Assembly (NCBI GenBank): GCA_030628905.1 | Contig: DAOVQB010000047.1 | Span: 1-24,608, forward strand | Direction of reading: 5' to 3' | Length of the DNA stretch: 24,608 nucleotides | Origin: DAOVQB01 sp023128935 | GTDB lineage: Bacteria; Eisenbacteria; RBG-16-71-46; CAIMUX01; WJJG01 | Shown here: positions 8,056 through 16,288 of the stretch, in pieces | Layout of the letters: every line of letters starts with the position of its first letter | Numbering within the stretch: position 1 is the stretch's first letter | Made by a program: the position numbers and the translations under genes | The notes under the pieces: generated by a model | What the model saw: only the letters and a program-made list of their open reading frames with translations | Told to the model about the DNA's origin: nothing | Database searches by the model: none

Positions 8056-8478
8056 ATGCTTAGAGAAGTCCACGAGCACGTCGTAAGCGAACTCCAGCAG
8101 AGTGCGCGGACAGACACAGTATTCGTCGTGACGGCCGTGCTGTTCAACCTCATTGTGATGGGAATCAATTGGGGGGTAGCGTCGGAGTCGGGTGACAGCG
8201 GGCACCCTCTACAGAACGACTGTATCCTAGGCATACTCATTATTGCCACGATCCTCATCAATTCATTTGCTGTTAGGGCCTTGCTTGCTGGTCGCGACAC
8301 CCGCAACAAGCTTATCTCCGGTCTTGTCGCGATGTACAGAGACAACGACGTGGACAAGTACTATGACGCAAGCCTGCTGGACACCTATGGGACACGATAC
8401 ATGTTGTTCCTCGCCGTTCTGGTCAGTTTGGCGGCCATATCGATAATTGTGCCTTTACTCGCAAGATTATTGGGCTAG
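8056..8478 (+). CDS. Small integral membrane protein of unknown function
   Basis: 140 residues from the ATG at 8056, preceded by AGGGGA nine nt upstream; the longer frame starting at 8011 has no ribosome site and an arginine-rich extension. Three hydrophobic helices are visible at about 21-41 (TVFVVTAVLFNLIVMGINWG), 55-76 (DCILGILIIATILINSF) and 114-138 (RYMLFLAVLVSLAAISIIV). A charged N-terminal amphipathic segment (LREVHEHVVSELQQ) and a loop of about 35 residues with DNDVDKYYD lie between them. I do not recognise the family. The pattern resembles small 2-3 TM proteins that accompany signalling or immunity genes, but no such neighbour is present, so this is only a structural description. Confidence 0.7.
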   Translation: MLREVHEHVVSELQQSARTDTVFVVTAVLFNLIVMGINWGVASESGDSGHPLQNDCILGILIIATILINSFAVRALLAGRDTRNKLISGLVAMYRDNDVDKYYDASLLDTYGTRYMLFLAVLVSLAAISIIVPLLARLLG

Positions 8479-8648
8479 CAGATATCTACAGATGGGGACC
8501 GTTCTCAGGGGTTGCGCGGCACGAAGACGAAATGATACTCGCCCTTCTGCCATACGATAGAGCCTATCGAATCCTGCTCGCTCGCCGGCGGGCAGCGGCC
8601 TGAACCGTATGGGGCTATTGGGCAGTATATTGCCAATGCAGTATCCGA

Positions 8649-8654
8649 TATAAT
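8649..8654 (+). promoter_or_regulatory. Perfect -10 box upstream of the shortened VCBS-type gene
   Basis: TATAAT at 8649-8654 lies 48 nt before the ATG at 8703. The best -35-like element, TTGCCA at 8630-8635, is only 13 nt away, so the promoter is uncertain or depends on an activator. Confidence 0.3.
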
Positions 8655-8702
8655 GACTTTGCCTCTGTGAACCGATAACCTTGATCTATGGAGGAACCCA
8701 CC

Positions 8703-9224
8703 ATGTTTCCTCATCAGCCTCAATCGCTGGGTTACCGCACAAATAGTATATTGATGATTCTCGCACTCCTGATTCCCCTCATCGGGATTTTTGGAAACCC
8801 CGCGCAAGCCGATATCCTCTTCTGGCCCGCCCGATTGGACTTCGCGGTGGGCGATGAACCTCAGCACGTTGCGATCGCCGATCTCAACGGGGATGAAGTG
8901 ACCGACCTCGCTGTAGCCAGCTATGACTCCGACGAGGTCGCAGTGCTCCTGGGTGCGGGGGATTACGCCGGTTGTGATGGCGGTGGATCTACGCTGACGA
9001 TCTCTGGATTCGCTCTGGCTGCACCCAATCCCATGGGGATGCTCACTACAATCAGGTTTGATCTACCGCATGTAGGCAGAACCAAGCTTTGGATAGTGGA
9101 TGCATGCGGGCGCCTGGTGGAGCCACTCCTCGATCAGACGCTTGCGGCGGGACCTCATTGCGTAGTGTGGAACGCGTCCCAAGGTGGCGGCAGGCACACA
9201 GGGGCACGCGTCGGCATTATATAA
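8703..9224 (+). CDS. Shortened exported FG-GAP/VCBS-type protein with damaged sorting domain (probable pseudogene)
   Basis: 173 residues from the ATG at 8703, chosen because GGAGGAA (8690-8696) sits six nt before it. A signal peptide (hydrophobic run about 16-33, cut near AQA) is followed by a single propeller unit (FAVGDEPQHVAIADLNGDEVTDLAVASYDS), where homologues carry many. The protein then jumps to a FlgD/T9SS-type C-terminal domain (LAAPNPMGML, LWIVDACGRLVEPLL, VVWNASQGGGRHTG). The last strand, normally GVYFYRL plus about 20 residues, is replaced by ARVGII and a stop. The gene therefore seems internally deleted and frameshifted at its end. It could still make a small secreted product. 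The 9334 gene follows on the same strand. Confidence 0.6.
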   Translation: MFPHQPQSLGYRTNSILMILALLIPLIGIFGNPAQADILFWPARLDFAVGDEPQHVAIADLNGDEVTDLAVASYDSDEVAVLLGAGDYAGCDGGGSTLTISGFALAAPNPMGMLTTIRFDLPHVGRTKLWIVDACGRLVEPLLDQTLAAGPHCVVWNASQGGGRHTGARVGII

Positions 9225-9333
9225 GGAATCCCCAATCCACCCCGGCCCCGATATCTGTTACAATCGTTGCCTAAAGCACTGTGTTTGTGATCGGATTCCA
9301 TTGATCCCGATCAGTCCCGATCCGGAGGTCATG

Positions 9334-11100
9334 ATGTCAAAACGCCATGAAGCCCTATTCCCACTCACACTGCTCAGTGCCGTTTTGATCATCTCGCTGC
9401 CCGCACTCGGCGGCACGGCAAGGGCATCGAGCTGGGAGACCGTCCCGGCCGGCGCAGCAGGCTCCGGCTTGCTCGAGCAATGCCCCATCAGTGAGACGCA
9501 GGATGCGCATGCCGGACCCCGCGCCATCCAGGGAGAACGGGATCAGCCGCCCTACCAGTCCGGCTGGCCTCAGACGATGGGTTACCATCCCACTTTCAGA
9601 CCCGCGGGTGTTTTGCTCGCCGACCTGGACGGGGACGGCGACTTAGAAATCCTCTCTGGCTCGACCGATCAGTTCTTCTATGTGTGGCAGCACGACGGAA
9701 CTCTTATGCCGGGCTGGCCGGTGAATCTTGGAGGCATGATCCAGTCCAAGGCGGCGGCTGCCGATCTCGACGGGGACGGTGACCTCGAGATCATCGTCAA
9801 CACCCGGGCGGGACAGTTGCACGTCCTGCATCACGACGGCACGACGCTGAGTGGCTGGCCGCAGCCCTCCGGTATGACGGGCGGCTTCAGAGCGCCGACA
9901 GTTTACGACCTCGATAACGACGGCATCCCCGAGCTGATGATCGGCGGCGCAACGCAGGTAACGGCCTGGCGGGTCGACGGGAGTGTCATGCCGGGCTTCC
10001 CTCAACCTGTGGGGGCCACCATTACATCTACACTGGCCGTGGGGGATATCACCGGCGACGGTCTTCCCGAGATCTTCGCGGAAAGTCTTAACGGACTTCT
10101 CTACTCCTTCCAGATCGACGGCACGACGACTCCCGGATGGCCCGCCAACTTTGGCCTTTCCAACTCCTACGCCGCCCCCTCCATCGGGGATCTCGACGGG
10201 GATGGGCAGTGCGAGGTGCTGGTGGCGGGCTACCAGATCGTGAATCATATCGGGGTCTTCGCTTACAATGGGGACGGAACTCTTGTTGCCGGCTTCCCGA
10301 TCAACTACCCCGGCTCTCAGAGCTACAGCTGTCCCGTCCTGGCTGACGCCGACTCTGACGGCGACCTGGAAATCTGGCACGTCACTAAGGGCAGTAGTGT
10401 GCCGCACGTTTACGCCTGGGATCATACCGGTGTCATCCTCCCCGGCTGGCCCATAACCATCGATCCGAACACCGAGGGCTCGCCCATCGTGGCGGATCTC
10501 GACGGCGATCCCGGACTCGAAGCCGCTGTCGCCGACAATGTGCATTACGGCGTCATCCACGGTTTCGAGCTGGATGGAACAGTCACGGCGGATTTCCCAA
10601 TTGACAAGCTCGGCGGCTGCGGGCCCAACGGTCCCGAGGTGGGAGATATCGACGGGGATGGAGACTTGGAGTTGGCCTTTGTCGGGATGACGGCCCAGGT
10701 ATCGATCTGGGACCTCCCTGTGGCCTACCATGAGCCGACCACCGGCTGGGGAGCACTCTTCCACGACGACTGGAATACTAACCAGTACGGCTTCGTGCCG
10801 CCCGTGGATCCCGCAGCAGTGGCCTCCGAAGTCCCGAACATCAAACCACGGCTACTGGCCCATCCCAATCCCTTCACCCCCCGAACGACGCTCAGCTTCT
10901 CTCTCGACGAGGCCACTTGTGGCTCCTTAGGTCTCTTCGATGTCAATGGCAGGCAGGTGGCGACACTGCTGACAGGCAAGTTGGCTGCGGGGACACAAAC
11001 GTGCATATGGGATGCGAAGGGAGCGGCCAGCGGCGCTTACCTGGCAAAGCTGGAAACCGCACGGGGCTGCACTTCGCTACGCTTGGTGCTCTTGAAATAG
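9334..11100 (+). CDS. Exported FG-GAP/VCBS-repeat beta-propeller protein with C-terminal sorting domain
   Basis: 588 residues from the ATG at 9334, five nt after GGAGG (9324-9328); the adjacent ATG at 9331 is too close. A signal peptide covers about 1-30 (ending GTARA). Eight calcium-loop motifs of the DxDGDGxxE type follow at roughly 60-residue spacing (DLDGDGDLEIL, DLDNDGIPEL, DITGDGLPEI, DLDGDGQCEV, DADSDGDLEI and others), each paired with a DGTxxxGWP strand. This is the integrin-like FG-GAP/VCBS propeller. The C-terminal 85 residues (LAHPNPFTPRTTLSFSL, LGLFDVNGRQVATLL, GAYLAKLE) are a T9SS/FlgD-type domain. Expected location is the cell surface or medium, with a binding or adhesive role; the ligand is unknown. 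It looks complete, unlike its neighbours on either side. Confidence 0.88.
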   Translation: MSKRHEALFPLTLLSAVLIISLPALGGTARASSWETVPAGAAGSGLLEQCPISETQDAHAGPRAIQGERDQPPYQSGWPQTMGYHPTFRPAGVLLADLDGDGDLEILSGSTDQFFYVWQHDGTLMPGWPVNLGGMIQSKAAAADLDGDGDLEIIVNTRAGQLHVLHHDGTTLSGWPQPSGMTGGFRAPTVYDLDNDGIPELMIGGATQVTAWRVDGSVMPGFPQPVGATITSTLAVGDITGDGLPEIFAESLNGLLYSFQIDGTTTPGWPANFGLSNSYAAPSIGDLDGDGQCEVLVAGYQIVNHIGVFAYNGDGTLVAGFPINYPGSQSYSCPVLADADSDGDLEIWHVTKGSSVPHVYAWDHTGVILPGWPITIDPNTEGSPIVADLDGDPGLEAAVADNVHYGVIHGFELDGTVTADFPIDKLGGCGPNGPEVGDIDGDGDLELAFVGMTAQVSIWDLPVAYHEPTTGWGALFHDDWNTNQYGFVPPVDPAAVASEVPNIKPRLLAHPNPFTPRTTLSFSLDEATCGSLGLFDVNGRQVATLLTGKLAAGTQTCIWDAKGAASGAYLAKLETARGCTSLRLVLLK

Positions 11101-11229
11101 GACCCCTCATCATGAGCCGACGGGCCATGAGCCCAGCGGTTCCGTCGCGTAATGGCGGGAGATTGCCGGTCCGCACATAGATCCGCCGCGCACGACTCTC
11201 GGTCGTCGCGTCGATATTGACCCTCCGGG

Positions 11230-11612
11230 ATGATCTGCTTGGAGGTCGCGATTGACCCGGTGACGCACGTGGCCACCGTGACCAATCCTGGGTGTAGCGC
11301 CCCCGAGGACATCACCTTCACGGCGTTCGTGGTGCCCTGCAGTATCCGGTTCCCAGCCCCATGACAACGACAACGAGTATCATCTACTCGATTCCGCCTG
11401 GCGCTCTTTCGTCAGAAGTCACGCTGGCGGTCTACGACGTCACTGGGCATCTGGTTCGGACGCTGGTGAATGAGAGCGCGGCAGCGAACACTGCCAGCCT
11501 CACGTGGAACGGAACGAATGATAAGGGGCTGCCGGTTTCCAGTGGAACCTACTTCTTCCAGCTGGATTGGAACGGAAAGCATGTGAACAGGCGCGTGGTT
11601 CTGCTCAGATAG
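11230..11612 (+). pseudogene. 3' relic of an exported protein: frameshifted C-terminal sorting domain
   Basis: The frame from 11230 reads ICLEVAIDPVTHVATVTNP...DITFTAFVVP, which has the look of a coding region preceding a sorting domain, and stops at 11361-11363. In another frame, YPVPSPMTTTTSIIYSIP through VYDVTGHLVRTLVNE, WNGTNDKGLPVSSGTYFFQ and VVLLR is a complete FlgD/T9SS-type domain ending at 11612. The conserved N-P or S-P start of that domain falls just before its first ATG (11361), so one frameshift separates the two halves. Nothing recognisable precedes 11230, and an in-frame stop lies 12 nt upstream. It is a truncated remnant; a 6-bp stem-loop (11622-11642) follows. Confidence 0.7.
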
Positions 11613-11640
11613 AGATCGGGTGTTACCAGCCAGTCCGGTA

Positions 11641-11709
11641 ACTGCTGCCTTCGGCCGCGCGTTCGAGCATTTCCTGCTCAATGAAGTGCGTGCACTCCGC
11701 GCGTTCCGA
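11641..11709 (+). pseudogene. 69-bp scrap of a DUF4143 AAA ATPase gene
   Basis: The segment aligns without gaps to 17811-17879 inside the intact ATPase gene, with six mismatches by eye, and encodes the equivalent of AFGRAFEHFLLNEVRA. Immediately after it, from 11711, the sequence matches 18251 onward, the 3' flank of beta-helix copy 2. Relative to that locus, 371 bp (17880-18250) are missing here. It is a deletion scar of an ATPase gene once convergent with beta-helix copy 1. Confidence 0.85.
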
Positions 11710-11731
11710 CTTGCCCAAGTGCCCCTTGACC

Positions 11732-13015
11732 CTACCGTCGGAACATGGCCTTGATCCCGCCCCATGTGCTTTCGGTGACGGGCGTCCCCCCGCAGCCGAC
11801 CGCCCAGGCGCCGATCAGATCACATTCGGGATTGGGGGGAGAGAACGGCGCGCACGGTGACAACTCGTGCAGTGCGAAGTCCCCGTTCTCTGGGTCGCAA
11901 AACAATGGGTCCTCGGAGATATTGCCGTTGATGCCGTACTGGCTGGCGTAGCCCCCGATCCAGTCCCCACCCTCGTTGCCGCAGAAATCGCAGCAAGAGA
12001 GGGCGACGTTACTCCACGAGTAGAGCGCCGGACCCAAGGTGCTAAAGGCGACGATCGTGTTAGTGACAGTGGACGGGTCGTCGCTGAGAATCAGCGTGCC
12101 TCCGGAAGCCGCGTTTCCGTAGAAGGTGCATTCCGCCACATGAGCTGTGCTGCTCTTGCCCACTTCAACCGCCGCGGCCCACTGGTCAGATGAGTTGCCG
12201 ACGAACGTGCAGCCCTCGATCGTTCCCTGGCACCCGGCGAACAGGCAAACACAGCCGGCTTCGATTGCGCTGTTCTCTTGGTAGAGACAGTCGCGCAATG
12301 CGACTTCGCAACCCATGATGAAATCCGTTGCCCCGCCATGGGACGCGGTATTGTGAGTGAAGGTGCAGCAGTCGACTGTGATGACCGCCGCGCGGGCGCG
12401 GATGGCGCCCCCACTCTGCTCAGCAGTGTTGTCGCTGAATGTACAGTGCTCGATGGTCAGTGTAGCTTCCTCGCAGCAGATGCCTCCACCCTCGAAGGCC
12501 GTGTTGGAGGTGAAGTGGCAGTTGGTAAAGGTGAGCCAGCTGCTTTCGATACACAGGGCGGCCGCACCGCTGTTATCTGTCAGGATGCAGTCGATGACGA
12601 CTGGCGCGCTTTCGCCCTCGCAGCGGATACCCCCGCCCCTCGATTCGATCGGAGCCCAGCCGTGCATGATTGTCACGCCACTCAGCCTGGAGTTGTTCTG
12701 CTCACCGGAGTAAAAGTGGAACGCGCGGTGCGGTGTGGCTGCGCTGCCTTCACAGTCGATGATGCAGCCCGCGGCGTTTCCGCTTTGTGAGCGAACGGTG
12801 ATCGCTTTGCCCAGGTAGTCGATGTCCCGGTTGCCATCCCCGGTGAAGATTCCATCGGTCAGTTCGATGATATCTCCGTCCACTGCCGCATCGATGGCAG
12901 CCTGAATGGTTGGATAGTCGCCTGTGCCATCCGGCCGCACCGTATAGGTTTCTGCACCGGCCATACCGGCCCCAAACAGAACTCCACAGCACAGTACCAG
13001 CACTAAAGCTCTCAT
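11732..13015 (-). CDS. Secreted right-handed parallel beta-helix protein, copy 1 (intact)
   Basis: 427 residues from the ATG at 13015; AGGAGG lies seven nt upstream. The signal peptide (1-21) ends near MAGA. It is followed by ETYTVRPDGTGDYPTIQ, the usual opening coil of pectin-lyase-like folds, then about ten coils with the NCxFxxNTAxxGGGIxC pattern. Cysteine is very frequent and spaced as in stacked coils, suggesting a disulphide ladder. The conserved end block runs YGINGNISEDPLFCDPENGDF, SPCAPFSPPNPECDLIGAW, then the terminal tail TPVTESTWGGIKAMFRR. There is no FlgD-type domain, so the tail may be the targeting signal. No catalytic residues are evident; adhesive, structural or glycan-binding roles are possible. 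It lies 175 nt downstream of the S8 protease gene on the same strand. Confidence 0.88.
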   Translation of the reverse strand: MRALVLVLCCGVLFGAGMAGAETYTVRPDGTGDYPTIQAAIDAAVDGDIIELTDGIFTGDGNRDIDYLGKAITVRSQSGNAAGCIIDCEGSAATPHRAFHFYSGEQNNSRLSGVTIMHGWAPIESRGGGIRCEGESAPVVIDCILTDNSGAAALCIESSWLTFTNCHFTSNTAFEGGGICCEEATLTIEHCTFSDNTAEQSGGAIRARAAVITVDCCTFTHNTASHGGATDFIMGCEVALRDCLYQENSAIEAGCVCLFAGCQGTIEGCTFVGNSSDQWAAAVEVGKSSTAHVAECTFYGNAASGGTLILSDDPSTVTNTIVAFSTLGPALYSWSNVALSCCDFCGNEGGDWIGGYASQYGINGNISEDPLFCDPENGDFALHELSPCAPFSPPNPECDLIGAWAVGCGGTPVTESTWGGIKAMFRR

Positions 13016-13158
13016 GGCTGTACCTCCTGTTGGTGTTCTTCCCATTTGGCCCCTATTCCACCTCACCTCTTCATGAGCCGAATTCTTTCGCTCCGATCAA
13101 CCACCCTAGTTATGACAGCAATTGCCCCACGAGGACAAGTCGCCGAAGCACCACGCTC

Positions 13159-13180
13159 CCTCTCAACGGAAAGTGAGAGG
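13159..13180 (-). terminator. Hairpin after the S8 protease gene
   Basis: CCTCTCA and TGAGAGG form a perfect 7-bp stem with an 8-nt loop, beginning 10 nt past the protease stop. No T-run follows on the minus strand, so it may be a weak or Rho-assisted terminator or an mRNA-protecting hairpin. Confidence 0.35.
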
Positions 13181-13190
13181 ACATATGCCC

Positions 13191-16100
13191 CTATCGCACA
13201 AGCACGATCCGCGCCGAGCGCTGCTGATCAGCCACCTGCACCCGCGCCCAGTAGACGCCCGCGGCGGCTGGATTGCCGGCAACATCCCGCCCGTCCCAAG
13301 TGAGCGGATGCTGCCCGGCTGGCAATGGGCCGTCGATCAGTGTGCGGAGCCGGCGCCCGGCGGCATCATAGATGTACACCCGTGCCTGCTCCGCTCGCGG
13401 CAGGTCCAGCAGTAGGGTCGTGCGGTCCACCGCGGGGTTGGGAAGCGCCGGATGGAGCCGCAGCACTCGGGTAGACGCTTGATCGCCGACCGCGGAGAAT
13501 TCCAGGAACAGCTGCACATCATCAATGTACCAGCCCTCCTGCGTCACCGCCTCGTCGGTGGCGAAGACGAAACGGATGCGCGCGCTGCCCGCGTAGGCCG
13601 CGAGGCCGAAGGAAACCTCTTCCCAGTTGTGCGACCCGCTGAAAACGGGCGTGTCCTCCGGCAGTGGGTTGCTGCCCGGGCGCATCAGGTAGGGATAGCC
13701 GCCCTCGGGTGTGATCTGCTCCCACGCGCCGCCGTCGATCGAGATCTCAACTAGTCCGCCGTCGTAGCAGTAGCCTGGGTTGGCCGCACTGACCTCCGCA
13801 TCGATCCAGTGCCAGACGGTGAGCCAGGAGTTCCCGGGGAGGGTGAACGGGGAGGATTCAAGCATCGCAAAGAGGCTGTTGCTGTAGTCGCCGCTGCCGG
13901 GACCGCCGCATTTCCAGGAGGTGGTGCCCCCGTAGGTGTGGTTGCGGTGGGTTTCCAGGTGCCACTCGTCGCCGTATTCCACACTCGCGGGGTAATGGGA
14001 CCAGGACGCCCCTCCGTCTTCCATGTCCTCGCAGAAGAGGTCACCAATGTTGAAGCTGAAGACATCAGTGTGCGCGTAGGGGCCGGATCCTTCCAGGGAA
14101 AGCCATAGGAGGGCGGTGAAGGGGTCCGGGCAGCTGGGGTCGATGGCCACGGCAAAGGGGCCACCGGTCACGTTGGCCTCCGGATCCAGAACGCCGAACG
14201 CTACAGGGGTCGGATCGATGTCCAGGTACGGGCCGCCGGAGAGGGTTCCCCACACATCGCTCACAGCCGCCGAGCCCTGGTTGGTGACCGTAATGTCAAG
14301 GACGACATCCTCGCCCGGTTCCGGGATTCCGTTGCCGTTGCCGCCGGTTTCGTCATTCACCTCGAAGGCCACCACGCCGAGAATCGGGGCGCCGATCGTG
14401 AGCGCAAAGCTCAGCGTGTCCGGGGGCTCGCTGACCGCCAACTGGAAGGCGGCCTGGTGCTGGTCCGGCACTGTGGAGCTGATGCTAAAGACGAAGGGGA
14501 CTGCGTTGCTCCCGGTTCCTCCGCCCGCCGCAAGTGTACCGAATGAGGCTCCGGAGACCATCACGGTGACGAATTCATCGTTGCTCAGGAGCTGACCCTG
14601 GACGTCCAGGCCATCTAGCTGGCCCAGATTCTTCAGTGTGATTGTTAGCTCGATCGTTTCGCTGAACTCAGGAATCCCGTTGTCATTGCCCTGTGACTGC
14701 CCAGAGTTGTCGTCGTCCACCTCCAGGGATTCGATTGTCAGGTAGGCCGAGGGGGACATCATCAGAACCTCCTGCGCCGCCGCGGCCAGGTCCGGGCGGG
14801 GGCCGATCTCCCTGATTGGATCGAGGTGGGGGATCCCGGTGTCATGGAGGATGGAACGTAGCAGTTCCGGCATGAGCGCGTAACCCAGGTGGCCTTTGGC
14901 GATGCCCTGCAGACAGAGGCCAGATCCGACAATCATCGGCGAGGCCCCCGACGTGCCACCGAACTGCTCGGTGTAACGGGTCTGCAGCGTGCCGCCGTCG
15001 TAGAGATCGCCGTAGGCTGTGGTAACGATCTGCGAACCCCAGGCATGGACATCCATCCGCGAGCCATAGTTGGTGAACGACTCAGCAACCCGTCCGGTCG
15101 GCGTGCCCGCCGCGACCATGATGGCCCCAGAATCACGCTGGTTGCGGTCGAAGATTCCCCCCCAGATGGGGTCGTCCAGATCCTGTGAACCATTAGCACC
15201 CGCCTCGACGCAGACAACCAGCCGGCTCCACGAGCTGGTCCAGATGACGTCGTAGTTGACCTGAAGCCACTCCATCGGAGTTGCGGTTTGGTTCGGCGGA
15301 TACATTTGCAGCTCGATTAGCCAGACATCGCCGGTGTCGAGGTGGTCGAGCGCTTCCTGGAAGTAGTCAGCAACGTCGGGATAGAGGTCGAGGTCGATGG
15401 CGACCACACCGTATTGCGCCGCGGGGGCGAAGCCGTTGATGCCGTAGCCGTTGTGCTGGCCGATCACCTCGCCCAGTACGGCGGTACCATGGGTCTCGTA
15501 GCCCGGATTCTGGGTGAACCCTCCTTCGTAGAAGAAATGGTCGAAGGCAAAATCCTCGTGGTCCTCTGTCCAGCAGAGCTCGACATCGATGAACTTCATC
15601 AGCTCACCCCGGCCGCCGGGGATGGCCCAGGCTGCGGGAGCGTCCAGACCGATGGGAGGATCGTACAAGTAGTCCTGCAAGTCGGTGAAATCGGGGGTGC
15701 GGTCCACGCGGCCGCCAGCCGCAGGCTCTATCCGCTTATCGCCCGACGGCAGAGCCGCTGGCTCCACGATTGGAATCGGATGGGCAATCTCTACGGCCGG
15801 CGAGCTATTGAGCTCATTGATCAGTCGCGCCACCTCAGGCCGGCCGCCAGCGACCCGGATGTTAAACCAGAGCGAGAGATCGGGGCCGATTGCACCGCTG
15901 CGCGCCTCGCCGATGGCCTTCCAGGCGCGCAGGGTCGCGCGATCTATATCGAACGTGGTCCGGATTTGGGCGACGTGCGAACGCCCAATCATTGTATTTA
16001 CCGGCGAGAGGTCGCGTCCCGAGTCGTCCGTGAAACGACCATTCACCAGCCGGACGTCGGAGCCCTCGACGAACTTGACCTGGACCCACTCGGAATTGAA

Positions 16101-16226
16101 ACGCTCTAGATCGGCAGCATCCCAACTTCTCACTGGACCGACCAAGCGCGTTGCGGTGTCGAGGCCGAAAGCCAACTGAGGTAAAGACAGAAGGACCAAG
16201 GCGGCAAGAACAAGGAGCGGTCTCAT
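13191..16226 (-). CDS. Secreted S8 (subtilisin-like) peptidase, multidomain, with C-terminal sorting domain
   Basis: 1011 residues; GGGAGGG precedes the ATG by seven nt. A signal peptide covers 1-21 and a propeptide-like region about 25-170. The S8 domain (about 185-490) has D214 (KFIDVE), H246 (YETHGTAVLGE) and S426 (GGTSGASP), a complete triad; the Asp segment deviates from the usual VIDTGV. Two Ig-like/CARDB-like modules follow, each introduced by an acidic NGIPE(F/P)-(S/G)E sequence. Next is a MAM/immune-inhibitor-A-like jelly-roll (FCEDMEDGGASWSHY to GWYIDDVQLFLE) and a FlgD/T9SS-type tail (LPNPAVDRTTLLLDL, VYIYDAAGRRLRTLI, GVYWARVQ). It should be exported and degrade proteins at the surface or outside. 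The beta-helix gene lies downstream on the same strand, with a hairpin between. Confidence 0.92.
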   Translation of the reverse strand: MRPLLVLAALVLLSLPQLAFGLDTATRLVGPVRSWDAADLERFNSEWVQVKFVEGSDVRLVNGRFTDDSGRDLSPVNTMIGRSHVAQIRTTFDIDRATLRAWKAIGEARSGAIGPDLSLWFNIRVAGGRPEVARLINELNSSPAVEIAHPIPIVEPAALPSGDKRIEPAAGGRVDRTPDFTDLQDYLYDPPIGLDAPAAWAIPGGRGELMKFIDVELCWTEDHEDFAFDHFFYEGGFTQNPGYETHGTAVLGEVIGQHNGYGINGFAPAAQYGVVAIDLDLYPDVADYFQEALDHLDTGDVWLIELQMYPPNQTATPMEWLQVNYDVIWTSSWSRLVVCVEAGANGSQDLDDPIWGGIFDRNQRDSGAIMVAAGTPTGRVAESFTNYGSRMDVHAWGSQIVTTAYGDLYDGGTLQTRYTEQFGGTSGASPMIVGSGLCLQGIAKGHLGYALMPELLRSILHDTGIPHLDPIREIGPRPDLAAAAQEVLMMSPSAYLTIESLEVDDDNSGQSQGNDNGIPEFSETIELTITLKNLGQLDGLDVQGQLLSNDEFVTVMVSGASFGTLAAGGGTGSNAVPFVFSISSTVPDQHQAAFQLAVSEPPDTLSFALTIGAPILGVVAFEVNDETGGNGNGIPEPGEDVVLDITVTNQGSAAVSDVWGTLSGGPYLDIDPTPVAFGVLDPEANVTGGPFAVAIDPSCPDPFTALLWLSLEGSGPYAHTDVFSFNIGDLFCEDMEDGGASWSHYPASVEYGDEWHLETHRNHTYGGTTSWKCGGPGSGDYSNSLFAMLESSPFTLPGNSWLTVWHWIDAEVSAANPGYCYDGGLVEISIDGGAWEQITPEGGYPYLMRPGSNPLPEDTPVFSGSHNWEEVSFGLAAYAGSARIRFVFATDEAVTQEGWYIDDVQLFLEFSAVGDQASTRVLRLHPALPNPAVDRTTLLLDLPRAEQARVYIYDAAGRRLRTLIDGPLPAGQHPLTWDGRDVAGNPAAAGVYWARVQVADQQRSARIVLVR

Positions 16227-16263
16227 GACGCTACCCTCCCGATGTGGGGTCTATGCCGAGATA

Positions 16264-16288
16264 GGCGGCAATGGATGGGATTGCCGCC
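16264..16288 (-). promoter_or_regulatory. Inverted repeat in the S8 protease leader
   Basis: GGCGGCAAT and ATTGCCGCC form a perfect 9-bp inverted repeat around a 7-nt loop, 38 nt upstream of the protease ATG. A TACAAT -10-like box (minus strand, 16302-16307) lies just upstream, so the repeat would be near the transcript start. It could be an operator or a 5' mRNA hairpin. The -35 is not recognisable. Confidence 0.4.

Noticed and set aside
9643..10764. A 373-codon minus-strand frame
   Set aside because: Antisense shadow of the VCBS-repeat gene; its repetitive composition mirrors the propeller repeats.
9334..11100. Regularly spaced repeats that might suggest a CRISPR-like array
   Set aside because: The periodicity is the coding repeat of a calcium-binding propeller in frame, with degenerate DNA and no spacers.
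15342..16109. A 255-codon plus-strand frame
   Set aside because: Antisense to the S8 protease, which has a full catalytic triad; no ribosome site or recognisable motifs.
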